Assembly: GCA_020852815.1 (NCBI GenBank)
Contig: JADZAN010000047.1
Coordinates: 62,001-126,000, forward strand
From: Gemmatimonadaceae bacterium
GTDB lineage: Bacteria > Gemmatimonadota > Gemmatimonadetes > Gemmatimonadales > Gemmatimonadaceae
Direction: 5' to 3'
Length of the DNA: 64,000 nucleotides
Numbering within the stretch: the stretch's first letter is position 1; every line of letters begins with the position of its first letter. Shown here piece by piece: positions 20,587 to 29,091 of this stretch. The position numbers and the translations under genes were made by a program. Below the pieces are notes generated by a model. That model saw nothing but the letters and a program-made list of their open reading frames with translations. It was not told where the DNA came from and ran no database searches.

Positions 20587-21666
20587 ATGCGCATCGCGAT
20601 CTCCACTGGTGGCGGTGACGCCCCAGGGCTCAACGCCGTCATTCGCGCCGCCGTCCTCTGCGCCGTCACGCGCGGATGGGATGTGCTCGGGATCTGCCGC
20701 GGCTACTACGGTCTCCTCGGCGAGGACGACATCATCCCCCTCACCCGCGACTCCGTTCGCGGGATCGCGCACCTGGGCGGAACCATCCTCCGGACCACCA
20801 ACCGCGGGAATCCGTTCGAGTTTCCCGTGCGACAGGCCGACGGAAGCTTCATCGAGGTCGACCGGTCGCAGGAGATCTTCGAGAACGCCGAGCGGCTGGG
20901 GATCGACGCCATCCTGACCATTGGCGGCGACGGGTCGCTCACGATCGGGCAGCGCCTGTTCGAGCGCGGGATGAAGATCGTGGGAGTGCCGAAGACCATC
21001 GACAACGACGTGAGCCACACCATCACGACGTTCGGTTTCGACACCGCGGTCAACACCGCCATCGAGGCGATCGACAAGCTGCACACGACCGCCGAGTCGC
21101 ATGATCGCGTGATCGTGATGGAGGTCATGGGGCGGCACGCCGGCTTCATCGCGCTCCACGCCGGGGTCGCCGGGACGGCCGACGTCATCCTCATGCCCGA
21201 GATCCCGTTCGATATCGAGAAGGTCTGCGCCAAGGTCCGGGCGCGCGACCGGGCGGGGCGGCAGTTCTCCATCATCGTGGTCGCCGAAGGGGCGTTTCCC
21301 GTCGGCGGCCAGGAATCGGTGCTGGGGGAGTCGCTCCCCGGGCAGGCCAAGCGCGTGGGAGGAGTGGCGGGGCGCATTGCCTGGGAGATCCAGAACCGCA
21401 CGGGGAAGGAGGCGCGGTCGCTCGTGCTGGGGCACCTGCAGCGCGGCGGCGGTCCCACGGGCTACGACCGCCTGCTTGCCACCCGCTTTGGCGGTGCGGC
21501 CATCGAGGCCATCGAGCAGCAGAAGTGGGGGCACATGGTGGCGCTGCAGTCGCCGCACATCGTGACCGTCCCCTTCGTGGACGTGATCTCGCAGCCGCGC
21601 CACGTGGAGCTGACGCACGACCTGATGCGGACGGCGCGGGCGACCGGGATCTCGTTCGGCGACTGA
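20587..21666 (+). CDS. pfkA: 6-phosphofructokinase
   Basis: Phosphorylates fructose 6-phosphate, the committed step of glycolysis. 359 residues. It shows the N-terminal STGGGDAPGLNAVIRA, GGDGSLTIG (about 118-126), VPKTIDNDV, the substrate loop MEVMGRHAGFIAL and the C-terminal LGHLQRGG. Donor specificity: Gly in GGDG points to ATP (PPi enzymes have GGDD), while Lys in PKTIDND is shared by PPi enzymes and by the ATP-dependent group III enzymes; the combination fits group III, which is often weakly regulated. It is monocistronic as far as can be seen. Confidence 0.93.
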   Translation: MRIAISTGGGDAPGLNAVIRAAVLCAVTRGWDVLGICRGYYGLLGEDDIIPLTRDSVRGIAHLGGTILRTTNRGNPFEFPVRQADGSFIEVDRSQEIFENAERLGIDAILTIGGDGSLTIGQRLFERGMKIVGVPKTIDNDVSHTITTFGFDTAVNTAIEAIDKLHTTAESHDRVIVMEVMGRHAGFIALHAGVAGTADVILMPEIPFDIEKVCAKVRARDRAGRQFSIIVVAEGAFPVGGQESVLGESLPGQAKRVGGVAGRIAWEIQNRTGKEARSLVLGHLQRGGGPTGYDRLLATRFGGAAIEAIEQQKWGHMVALQSPHIVTVPFVDVISQPRHVELTHDLMRTARATGISFGD

Positions 21667-21875
21667 GCGAGCGGCGAGCCCAAGCGGGGAGGGGCGGGGT
21701 GTCCCGCTGTCCTCTCCGATCGTCTGCCCAGTGGGACGGGTTCCCGCGTTCCGGCCGCGTGTAGGGCTGACTAAGGCGTTGTGCACGAACCGGTTAGACT
21801 CACTTGCCACGGGCTACACCGGAAAGGCACTTTCCGTGCACGTTATCGCGGAGGACCTCCTCGCATGGAGCAGCG

Positions 21876-22244
21876 GTGATCTCTCGATTTGGCAAGGCGG
21901 CTGTGATCGCACTGGGGCTCGCGTTGGTTGGGTCGGCGCCTGTGGTGGCGTCGGCGCAGACGCCGCCCGTGCGCTCGCTGGTCCCGGTGAAACCAAGGGG
22001 AGAGGCGCGCGAGGAGGTCCCGGTATCGCACCTTCCGCCGGCGGGGATGTGCCGGATCTGGATCGACAACGTGCCGCCGGCGCAGCAGCCCGCGCCCACC
22101 GATTGCGCCAGCGCCATCAAGAACCGTCCGTCCAACGGGCGCGTGATTTTCCCCGAGGATGGTGCGCGTTCGCGGAAGGGCGAGGGGCCCGAGCAGGCGA
22201 AGGGGAAGGAGAAGCCGCGCAAGGTGAAGCGTCCGGGCGAGTAG
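21876..22244 (+). CDS. Small exported protein with conserved CRIWIDNVPP motif
   Basis: 122 residues from GTG 21876. Signal peptide GKAAVIALGLALVGSAPVVASA (about residues 5-26), then the conserved core LPPAGMCRIWIDNVPPAQQP followed by APTDCASAI, with two cysteines likely to form a disulphide in the periplasm. The C-terminal third is Lys/Glu-rich and disordered. I recognise the pattern as a widespread uncharacterised motif of high-GC environmental bacteria but cannot assign a function. The gene lies directly upstream of the DEIH helicase, with 8 bp between them. Confidence 0.7.
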   Translation: MISRFGKAAVIALGLALVGSAPVVASAQTPPVRSLVPVKPRGEAREEVPVSHLPPAGMCRIWIDNVPPAQQPAPTDCASAIKNRPSNGRVIFPEDGARSRKGEGPEQAKGKEKPRKVKRPGE

Positions 22245-22252
22245 ATTAGGAG

Positions 22253-25132
22253 GTGCTTCGCCCCGTCCTGGATCGTTCGCTCCCTCCCGATCACGATGCG
22301 TTCGTTGCGGCTGAGCCGCCGACCGGTCGTGTCATCATCATCGCGCCCACGCGGGCGGCGTGCGAGACGATCGAGCTCGCGTTAGGGCTCGAGCTGGACA
22401 CCGTGATCGAGCGCGAGCACGGGGCCGAGGTCCGCGCCCTGGCGGCGTCGGGGGACGGGTTCGGCATCGTGGCGGGGACGGGGACTGGCAAGACGCTCGC
22501 TGTGCGCCCCATTGCCCAGGCCATCCTGCGCACGCGGGAGCTTCGTGTCGGCGTGATCAACCGCGAGCGCGAGGCGACGCCCGAGACGCCGACGTGGAAC
22601 GTGATCGTCGTGACGACCGGGATCGCGCGCCGCTGGTTCCAGGATGGCGACATCCTCCCGGGCGACACGCTGGTCATCGACGAGATCCACCAGACGTCGG
22701 CCGAGCTGGAGTTGTGCCTCGCGTTAGGCAAGCGCGTCGGCTGTCGCTTCATCTGGCTGTCGGCCACGGTCGACCCGCGCTTCTATGCGGAGTACCTGCG
22801 ATCGTCGACGGTGATCCAGTCCACCGCGTTCGACCCGCGCAAGGCGGCCGAGGTGCGCGTGGTGCGCAAGGATCCGGCCGACTTCCTCGACGACCGGTTC
22901 CTGCAGCAGGTGATCAGGGAGCGGCGAGGAGTGGGGATGTTCCTGCCGACGCGCGCCGCCGTCGAGCAGGTGGCGATGCTCGTGGGCGACCGCTTTCGCC
23001 GCATCACCTCGGCTTTCTACCACGGTGGGGAGCCCATCCGCGTCATTCGCCCCTTCCTCGAGGAGGGGGTGGCCAAGCCGTTCTTCCTGGCGATGACCGC
23101 CGCTGGACAAAGCGCGCTGAACATCAAGGGGCTCGATACGGTGATCATCGACGACACGCGCTTCACGAATGTCGTCGAGCGGGGGAAGAACGTCCTGACG
23201 CGAACGCACCTGGGGACCAACGAGATCTTGCAGATGGCGGGGCGCGTGCACGGGCGCGTGGACGACGGCAAGGTCTTCATCCTCAGCGATCGCGACCTGC
23301 ACTGGCCGTCCATGCGTCCCACCGAGCCGGACTTTCAGCTGGCGGGCGACTCCGAGCGCGTGGCGCTGACGTGCGCCGACCTCGGCGTGCGTGCCGATGA
23401 GCTGGAGCTCCCCGTGGCGCTGGACCGTGGCGCGTACCGTCGCGCCGTGCAGCACCTGGAGCAGCGCGGCGTGATCGAGAACGGGCGCCTGTCGCGGTAT
23501 GGGCGCCTGGTGGAGAAGCTCCCGGTGGAGCGCGCATGGGCGGAGTTGATCGTCCACGCGGACGATGCCCTGATGCCATACCTCGCCGTGATGGCCAGCG
23601 TGGAGTCGCTCCACCGGATGACGCGCGACGAACGCGACTTGGGCGGGCTCGTCGTGTCGGGGAGCGACCACCTCACGGCCTACAACGTCTATGCCGACGC
23701 CTTCTCGAGGGCGGGGAGCATGGGGGAAGTATACGGGCTCCCGCGCCACCTGTTCGACGAGGCGTCCATTGGGCGGTGGGCGGAACGTCGCGGCGTCCTC
23801 GTGAAGGCCATCGAGGACACGGCGCTGGCCATGGCATCGGTGTACCGCGGTGTCGACCTTCCGCTCCCGGTGTCCATGCCGCTGGTCACCGACGAGGTGC
23901 GGCGCGCCTACTGCGACCTCGTTGCCCGCATCATGCCGTTTGACCTCGTCATCGACGAGGAGACGGTGGACGGCCAGGAAGCGCGTGTCTCGAAGAGCAG
24001 CGTGTGCGGGTCGTGGGGGGCGGTGGCTGGCACGCTGCGGTACTTCGCCGACCGCTTCGGCAACCCGCGCGCCGCCATCGAGGGGACGCAGCTTCCCATG
24101 GGGCTGGTGCGGAAGTACGCGCAGCGCGGCGAGACGCGCGTTGCGTACGACGGGCACGGGAAGCGCGACGCGCTGGTGGTGGAACGCCGACTCACGTATT
24201 TCGGCTTCGACCTGGAGCGTGACGAGGAAGTCATCGACGCCTTCCCCGAGGGGCTGGAGGGCGCGTCGCGTCGCGCCCTTGCCGAGGCGCTGGCGCGCGG
24301 CGAGTCGCGTCACGTGGCGGTGAAGCGCAACCGGCCCGTCATCGAGGAGGCGCGCGAGCTGTACCGCCGCTCGGGGGGGACCACGCGCCGGCTGGGGGAG
24401 GCGGAGCTCGTGGCGATGTACGAGGAGGCGTTAGGCGAGGCGCGCAGCATCCGCGACTATCGCGCGGCGCCGTTGCGCCTGCCACTGTCGGATTGGGTGG
24501 ATCCCGCCCAACGCGAGCGACTGCTCGCGCTTCCGTCGCTGGTCGAGGTGCGCGACAAGCCGGTGGGGATCGAATACGACGTCGAGGAGCCACGCACCGA
24601 CGCGCAGGCCAGTGCGTCAGCGGAGGAGGCGACGCGCGCGGCCACCGGCGCGGTCAGCGCCGAAGTCCCGGCAGGGGCCACGGACGCGCGCGTTGCGGCT
24701 GTCGGGGTGGCGAGGCTCGTCCTTCCGGAAAAGCTCGCCCGCACGCTCGTGCAGGAGGAACTCCCGGTGCTCGACCGCCCGCTGCGCTTCGTGGTGTATC
24801 GCGGGCAGCGTGGCAGCGTGCGCGCTCCCACACTCGAGATGCTGCAGGAGCTGCTCGATCGCCCGTGGTCGCCTGACGAGTACCGTCGTGACCAGGGCGA
24901 GCGCGCGGCCGGGCGAGAGGGGGATCGCGAGCGGCGGCACCGGAATCGCGAGTCGGCACGCGTGCGGGGGGAGTTCGCGCGCGAGCGACGTGGTGGCGGG
25001 GGGCGTCGCGATGATCGGCGCGGGCGCGGCGGCCGCGGGGGGCGCGGTGGTGGCGGTGGCGGTGGCGGTGGAGGCGGTGGCGGTGGCGGTGGAGGCGCTC
25101 GTCGAGGGCGAGACGACCGCCGGCGCGGGTGA
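22253..25132 (+). CDS. DEIH-box (DEAH-type, HrpA-like) helicase with poly-glycine tail
   Basis: 959 residues. ATP-dependent nucleic acid helicase, probably acting on RNA. Walker A is GTGTGKTLA, motif II DEIH, motif III LSATVD, and motif VI LQMAGRVHGR. The C-terminal half has no family I can name. The tail (about 880-959) is RGG-like and ends in a run of about 17 glycines followed by Arg/Asp, encoded by a GGTGGC-type hexamer repeat (about 25051-25098). The AGGAGG at 22248-22253 overlaps the GTG start at 22253, which is too close for normal use, so the real start could be elsewhere in the first 50 residues. The small exported protein upstream is probably cotranscribed. Confidence 0.82.
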   Translation: MLRPVLDRSLPPDHDAFVAAEPPTGRVIIIAPTRAACETIELALGLELDTVIEREHGAEVRALAASGDGFGIVAGTGTGKTLAVRPIAQAILRTRELRVGVINREREATPETPTWNVIVVTTGIARRWFQDGDILPGDTLVIDEIHQTSAELELCLALGKRVGCRFIWLSATVDPRFYAEYLRSSTVIQSTAFDPRKAAEVRVVRKDPADFLDDRFLQQVIRERRGVGMFLPTRAAVEQVAMLVGDRFRRITSAFYHGGEPIRVIRPFLEEGVAKPFFLAMTAAGQSALNIKGLDTVIIDDTRFTNVVERGKNVLTRTHLGTNEILQMAGRVHGRVDDGKVFILSDRDLHWPSMRPTEPDFQLAGDSERVALTCADLGVRADELELPVALDRGAYRRAVQHLEQRGVIENGRLSRYGRLVEKLPVERAWAELIVHADDALMPYLAVMASVESLHRMTRDERDLGGLVVSGSDHLTAYNVYADAFSRAGSMGEVYGLPRHLFDEASIGRWAERRGVLVKAIEDTALAMASVYRGVDLPLPVSMPLVTDEVRRAYCDLVARIMPFDLVIDEETVDGQEARVSKSSVCGSWGAVAGTLRYFADRFGNPRAAIEGTQLPMGLVRKYAQRGETRVAYDGHGKRDALVVERRLTYFGFDLERDEEVIDAFPEGLEGASRRALAEALARGESRHVAVKRNRPVIEEARELYRRSGGTTRRLGEAELVAMYEEALGEARSIRDYRAAPLRLPLSDWVDPAQRERLLALPSLVEVRDKPVGIEYDVEEPRTDAQASASAEEATRAATGAVSAEVPAGATDARVAAVGVARLVLPEKLARTLVQEELPVLDRPLRFVVYRGQRGSVRAPTLEMLQELLDRPWSPDEYRRDQGERAAGREGDRERRHRNRESARVRGEFARERRGGGGRRDDRRGRGGRGGRGGGGGGGGGGGGGGGGGARRGRDDRRRG

Positions 25133-25145
25133 ACGACGCAGCCCC

Positions 25146-25685
25146 TCAGTCGTCGGGGAGCGTCACGGCGTAGGTTTCGCGCCGATACGGCACGAAACCG
25201 CGGGCGATGTAGTTGGGGAGCGCCGCCGGGCCGTCGAGCGTGCAGGTGTGCAGCCACACGCGCGTGGCGCCCCACCCCCACGACTCGGCGATCGCCCGCG
25301 ACAGGAGTGCCTTTCCCAACCCCCGGCCGTGGCGCGTGCGCACGAGCCCGAAATAGGCGATCTCGACGGCGCCGTCGCCCCCCTTCACCAACTCGAAGTA
25401 GCCCCCCTCGCCTTCGGCGTCGCACAGGATCCACACGCGCACGTCGCGGCGGGCGAGGTGGACGGCGAGCGTCTCGTCGCTCCATGCCAGCCGGTCGCGC
25501 CACAGGTAGTCGGCGCCCACCGCGGCGTATAGCTCGCGATAGGTCGCGACCGGGCAATCGCAGACCTCGTCGATCCGCACGCCGGCGGGCAGTGCCGACC
25601 AGGGCGCGTCACCGGCGAGGAAGGGAGTCTCCGGGGGCGGTGAGGTGAGCTGCAGGTAGGTGCGTTCGACGTCGATGACCCTCAT
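25146..25685 (-). CDS. GNAT-family N-acetyltransferase
   Basis: 179 residues from ATG 25685. The acetyl-CoA pyrophosphate loop is VRTRHGRGLGKALLSRAIAE (about 120-139), followed by GWGATRVWLHTCTLDGPAAL, the usual beta-strand and helix of the fold, and the C-terminal NYIARGFVPYRRETY. It transfers an acetyl group from acetyl-CoA to an amine; substrate unknown. It is convergent with the helicase gene, only 13 bp between stops. Confidence 0.85.
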   Translation of the reverse strand: MRVIDVERTYLQLTSPPPETPFLAGDAPWSALPAGVRIDEVCDCPVATYRELYAAVGADYLWRDRLAWSDETLAVHLARRDVRVWILCDAEGEGGYFELVKGGDGAVEIAYFGLVRTRHGRGLGKALLSRAIAESWGWGATRVWLHTCTLDGPAALPNYIARGFVPYRRETYAVTLPDD

Positions 25686-25818
25686 GCGTCGCAAGCTAGC
25701 CCGCGTGAGCGAGTCGTGGAGAAAGGGGCCTGTTGGCGGCCCCGTCGATAACATCAAGCACAACAATGACTTGGAACTTCCGCTGGGAGACTAAAATAGG
25801 AATGCGTGCGTGGTGTCC

Positions 25819-25847
25819 TTGTGCGTCGGACTTGACGGTCCTATACT
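25819..25847 (+). promoter_or_regulatory. Sigma-70-type promoter of the tetR-ECF operon
   Basis: TTGTGC (25819-25824), 17 bp spacer, TATACT (25842-25847). The expected transcription start, 6-7 bases downstream, falls on the GTG start at 25854, so the mRNA is probably leaderless. Confidence 0.6.
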
Positions 25848-25853
25848 CCGGAT

Positions 25854-26450
25854 GTGAACGAAACCAGATCCCGCATCATCGACGCGGCCGCCGTCCTGAT
25901 CGCCGAGCGTGGGTTCAAGCGAACCTCGATCGACGACGTCATCGACCGTGCGTCGCTGAGTGGCAAGAGCCACTTCTATCACTACTTCAAGTCGAAGGAC
26001 CAGCTCGGGCTCGAGGTGCTGAGCCGGCAGTTCGAGCGTTTTGCCGAACGCGGGTTGGCCATCCTGCGTGAGCCGATGATCGAGCCCATCGAGCGGCTCA
26101 ACCTCTTCATCGATTCGCTCGTCGCGTTGCAGACCGAGCGTGGGTTCCGCATCGGCTCCCCGTTCGGCAATCTTGCGTCGGAGATGGCCGACATGCACGA
26201 GGGTTTCCGTGAGCGGCTGACGCTGGTGTTCGAGCGGTGGGCGTCGCAGATCCAGTCGCTGTTGTGGGAGGCGCGCCCATATCTGGTGGAGGAGGCGGAC
26301 ACCGGGCGTCTCGCGCGCTTCATCATCGCGACGCTCGAGGGGGCGCTGATGATGTCCAAGGTGAGCCGCGACGCCGAGATGCTGCGCGGCATCGCGGCCG
26401 ACCTCAAGCGTTTCGTCGCCATGCACATGCGTGAAGGGGTGCCGACATGA
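25854..26450 (+). CDS. TetR-family transcriptional regulator
   Basis: 198 residues from GTG 25854. The N-terminal helix-turn-helix domain (about 1-50) has TRSRIIDAAAVLIAERGFKR then SIDDVIDRASLSGKSHFYHY, the canonical TetR DNA-binding pattern. The C-terminal all-helical domain would bind a ligand not predictable here. A strong promoter ends six bases ahead of the start. The stop overlaps the ECF sigma start as ATGA, so the two are cotranscribed and coupled. It probably represses its own operon; a clear operator palindrome was not seen. Confidence 0.9.
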   Translation: MNETRSRIIDAAAVLIAERGFKRTSIDDVIDRASLSGKSHFYHYFKSKDQLGLEVLSRQFERFAERGLAILREPMIEPIERLNLFIDSLVALQTERGFRIGSPFGNLASEMADMHEGFRERLTLVFERWASQIQSLLWEARPYLVEEADTGRLARFIIATLEGALMMSKVSRDAEMLRGIAADLKRFVAMHMREGVPT

Positions 26451-27016
26451 CGGCCGACCTCCAGAGCCGCGCCGCGTTCGAGCGCGAGGCGCTGTTGCAC
26501 CTGGATGCGCTGTACAGCTTTGCGCTCAAGCTGTCGCGCTCGCGCGACGACGCCGAGGACCTGGTGTCGGACACGGTGCTGCGGGCCATCGAGCGCTGGG
26601 AGCAGTATCGCCTGGGGACCAACGCCCGGGCCTGGCTCTTCACCATCCTCTACCACCTGTTCGTCAGCCGCAAGCGGCGCATCGACGCGCGCGAGGTGAT
26701 GGCGCCGGACGATGCGGACGGGAGTGGCGCCTTCGAGCCGGTGGGCGAGACCGATCCGGAGCGGCGCTTCTACGACTCGTTCATCGACGAGGAGGTGGTG
26801 GCCGCGATCGAGGCGCTGCCTGACGAGTACCGCGCGGCGGTCATGCTGAGCGACGTGCAGGGGATGCGGTATGCGGAGATCGCGAGCGAGCTCGGGGTCC
26901 CGGAGGGGACGGTGAAGTCGCGGCTGTTTCGCGGGCGGCGCATCCTGCAGCGCAAGCTGCGCGGGTATGCGGCGGAGATGGGCTACATCCGTGCGCCGGT
27001 GTCGCCTAACGACTGA
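26447..27016 (+). CDS. ECF-subfamily RNA polymerase sigma factor
   Basis: 189 residues. Region 2 holds LDALYSFALKLSRSRDDAED and VLRAIERWEQY; region 4 holds IEALPDEYRAAVMLSDVQGM, YAEIASELGVPEGTVKSRLF, the helix-turn-helix for the -35. No anti-sigma gene follows; the gene after it is convergent. Control may instead come from the coupled TetR regulator, since the ATG overlaps the tetR stop by 4 bp. Confidence 0.9.
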   Translation: MTADLQSRAAFEREALLHLDALYSFALKLSRSRDDAEDLVSDTVLRAIERWEQYRLGTNARAWLFTILYHLFVSRKRRIDAREVMAPDDADGSGAFEPVGETDPERRFYDSFIDEEVVAAIEALPDEYRAAVMLSDVQGMRYAEIASELGVPEGTVKSRLFRGRRILQRKLRGYAAEMGYIRAPVSPND

Positions 27017-27024
27017 TGCAGGAC

Positions 27025-27043
27025 GGCCCGCGCCGGGCGGGCC
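27025..27043. terminator. Weak GC hairpin after the ECF sigma gene
   Basis: GGCCCG (27025-27030) pairs with CGGGCC (27038-27043) across a 7-nt loop, between the convergent sigma and CGNR genes. Confidence 0.35.
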
Positions 27044-27089
27044 ATGCGGAAGCTCGACGTCTGGCGCCGAGCGCAAGGCCCCGCGACCG

Positions 27090-27761
27090 TCAGCTGCCGT
27101 GGCGCTCGCGTTCGCGGAAGCGCGCGGCCTTGGCGCGGTTGCCGCAGGTGGCCATGTCGCACCAGCGCCGCCGCCCGTTGCGCGTTGCGTCGTAGAAGAC
27201 GCGGGAGCAGCGCGGGTCGCTGCAGCGCCGCACGCGCGCCAGTTCGCCGGCAATGAGGGCGTCGGCGGCCGACTCCACGATCGGGATGATGAGTCCGGCG
27301 AAGGCATCGCCCACGGGGACGAAGGCGCGCGTGAAGGAACCGTCGGCGCGGCTCTCCACGCGGCGGGTGCCCGCGCTCCGGCCCAGGACGCGGTTGATCT
27401 CCGCCAGCGCATCGCCGCGGATCTTCTCCGAGTTGGCGCCGCGCTCGGCGAGGGCGCGGAGTGCGGCGCGCACGCGGCGTGCGTCGACGAGCGCCGCGGC
27501 GGCGCCGGCGGGTTGCTGCTGCACGCGACGTCGCATGCCGGACGCGCGCTCCCCATCCAGGATCGCCACCGCCTCGAGGAATCGCACCAGCGACTCGAAG
27601 TCGCGCAGCAGGTCGATGCGTGCACCGCGACGCACGTCGTCGGTGTTGACGAAGTCGAGCCAGAGGCGCTCGCCGATCAAGGTGAACGGCGAGGCGGAGC
27701 CGCGCGATGGCGGCGAGGGGAGCACGGCGTGCAGCGAGACGAGCGCGTGAAGGGAAGGCAT
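27090..27761 (-). CDS. CGNR zinc-finger protein with ABATE-type N-terminal domain
   Basis: 223 residues from ATG 27761. The N-terminal helical domain (about 25-165) matches the stress-induced ABATE domain, with RLWLDFVNTDDVRRG near its start. The C-terminal CGNR zinc ribbon is CSDPRCSRVFYDATRNGRRR then WCDMATCGNRAKA, with four cysteines and the name-giving CGNR. These are taken to be DNA-binding regulators; ligand and targets are unknown. The promoter listed below gives a 5' leader of only about 3 nt. Confidence 0.88.
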   Translation of the reverse strand: MPSLHALVSLHAVLPSPPSRGSASPFTLIGERLWLDFVNTDDVRRGARIDLLRDFESLVRFLEAVAILDGERASGMRRRVQQQPAGAAAALVDARRVRAALRALAERGANSEKIRGDALAEINRVLGRSAGTRRVESRADGSFTRAFVPVGDAFAGLIIPIVESAADALIAGELARVRRCSDPRCSRVFYDATRNGRRRWCDMATCGNRAKAARFRERERHGS

Positions 27762-27770
27762 CGGCGCCCT

Positions 27771-27799
27771 AGCTTATCCCGCCCCCCGGGGGGGAGCAA
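27771..27799 (-). promoter_or_regulatory. Candidate promoter of the CGNR gene
   Basis: On the minus strand TTGCTC (27799-27794), 17 bp spacer, TAAGCT (27776-27771). The predicted transcription start lies about 3 nt ahead of the ATG at 27761. Confidence 0.45.
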
Positions 27800-27914
27800 G
27801 GAGCGCCGCACCCCCCGCTCGCCCCTTAGATTATCGTGCAGCCATACGGGATGCCGCTCCCGCACGCGCCTGCCATGGTCGCGCGTGACGGCTGGCTCGC
27901 AAGCACTTGTCCGC

Positions 27915-27993
27915 GCACGCGCTCCACGCACGCGCTCCACGCACGCGCTCCACGCACGCGCTCCATGCAGGCGCTCCACGCACGCGCTTCATC
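27915..27993. repeat. 13-bp tandem repeat between the CGNR and yjjX genes
   Basis: Unit ACGCGCTCCACGC; the GCTCC core recurs exactly every 13 bp at 27921, 27934, 27947, 27960, 27973 and, as GCTTC, 27986. Six copies, the last two diverged. It lies between the divergent starts and ends about 20 bp before the yjjX ATG. The period is not a multiple of three. Confidence 0.9.
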
Positions 27994-28009
27994 GCACCCA
28001 CGCTGGTTC

Positions 28010-28594
28010 ATGACACGTCGTCCTCCCCTCAATTCGCCGTGCATCGCGGTTGGTTCGCGCAATCCCGTCAAGGTGGCGGCGGTGGCCGCTGTCGTTAGGC
28101 AGTGGCACGCCTCGGCGCGTATCGAGGCGATCGCCGTGCCATCGGGTGTGCCCGACCAGCCGCTGGGCGACGACGAGACGCGCCGCGGCGCCCTGGCCCG
28201 CGCCCGTGCGGCGCGCGAGGCCACCGACGCCGACATCGGCGTCGGGCTCGAAGGCGGCGTGGTGGACGACGAGCCGACCGGAATGCGCACGTGCGCCTGG
28301 GCGGCCATCGCGCTGCGCGATGGGCGCGAGTTCACCGGCGGCTCGCTCGCCATGCCGCTACCCCCCGCCGTGGCGACGCTCATCCGGCAGGGGATGGAAC
28401 TCGGGCATGCGATGGACGCGGTGAGCGGGCTCCACGGCACCAAGCACGGCGCTGGCGCCGTCGGCATCCTCACCAGCGGGATGGTCGACCGACAGCAGGC
28501 CTACGAGATCCTCGTGACGTACGCCTTCTCGCCGCTGCTGGCGGCCGACTACTGGGACGGCGCCGGGCTGCCGTCAGCTGCAGGGCACGCATGA
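28010..28594 (+). CDS. yjjX: Inosine/xanthosine triphosphatase, YjjX/DUF84 family
   Basis: Housekeeping hydrolase of non-canonical purine nucleotides. 194 residues from ATG 28010; the open frame extends upstream through the 13-bp repeats but has no conserved sequence there. Family marks: AVGSRNPVKVAAVAAV (N-terminal phosphate loop), GVGLEGGVVDD, the Trp/Ala-rich strand, and SGLHGTKHGAGAVGILTSGM near the C-terminus. First gene of a coupled five-gene operon; its stop overlaps the next start as ATGA. Confidence 0.88.
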   Translation: MTRRPPLNSPCIAVGSRNPVKVAAVAAVVRQWHASARIEAIAVPSGVPDQPLGDDETRRGALARARAAREATDADIGVGLEGGVVDDEPTGMRTCAWAAIALRDGREFTGGSLAMPLPPAVATLIRQGMELGHAMDAVSGLHGTKHGAGAVGILTSGMVDRQQAYEILVTYAFSPLLAADYWDGAGLPSAAGHA

Positions 28595-29091
28595 GCGCCC
28601 GCGCCCCGTTCGTCATGCACGAGCGCGTACGTTGGAGCGACTGCGACCCGATGGGGATCATTCGCTACGACGCCTATTCCCGCTTCTTCGAGGTAGGCGA
28701 GGCGGAGATGTTTCGCTCCGTTGGCCTCACCTTTGCCCGCTTTGCGGCGGAGTATGGCATCACGCTGCCGCGGCGCGTCATGCACCTCGAGTATCCCTCG
28801 CCGCCGCGCCTGGATGAGTTGCTGGAACTGGTCGTTTACGTGTCGGAGGTGGGGGGGAGTTCGTTGCGCCTGAACCTGGACTGCTATGGCGACGGCGGGG
28901 CGCTGCGCATGGAGGGCTTCCTGGTCCTCGTCTGCGTGCACGATGGCCCCGATCGCGGCGAGGCACTGCGCGTGAAGCGCTGGCCGCCGGCCTTCCTCGA
29001 GGCGCTCGCCCCGGTGCGGCTCACCGTAGACGAGGCGCGCGTGGCACGCGGGGACGAGGCGCGCGCGGCGCGCCGGGAGGAGGGGCGATGA
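28591..29091 (+). CDS. Acyl-CoA thioesterase, 4HBT hotdog fold (YbgC-like)
   Basis: 166 residues. The hotdog fold signature is RVRWSDCDPMGIIRYDAYSR (about 8-27), with the catalytic-type aspartate in DPMGIIRYDAYSRFFE, followed by FARFAAEYGITLPRRVMHLE and the central helix. It hydrolyses an acyl-CoA thioester, substrate unknown. Start and stop both overlap neighbours by 4 bp (ATGA), so it is translationally coupled to yjjX and ispH. Confidence 0.87.
   Translation: MSARAPFVMHERVRWSDCDPMGIIRYDAYSRFFEVGEAEMFRSVGLTFARFAAEYGITLPRRVMHLEYPSPPRLDELLELVVYVSEVGGSSLRLNLDCYGDGGALRMEGFLVLVCVHDGPDRGEALRVKRWPPAFLEALAPVRLTVDEARVARGDEARAARREEGR

Noticed and set aside
20900-21010. Pyrophosphate-dependent phosphofructokinase
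   Set aside because: Despite PKTIDND, the donor site is GGDG, not GGDD, so ATP is favoured.
27915-27993. CRISPR array
   Set aside because: Units are 13 bp and contiguous with no spacers; same for all other arrays in the window, and there are no cas genes.
27836-28009. Upstream start of yjjX through the 13-bp repeats
   Set aside because: The extra residues are repeat-coded and not part of the DUF84 family.
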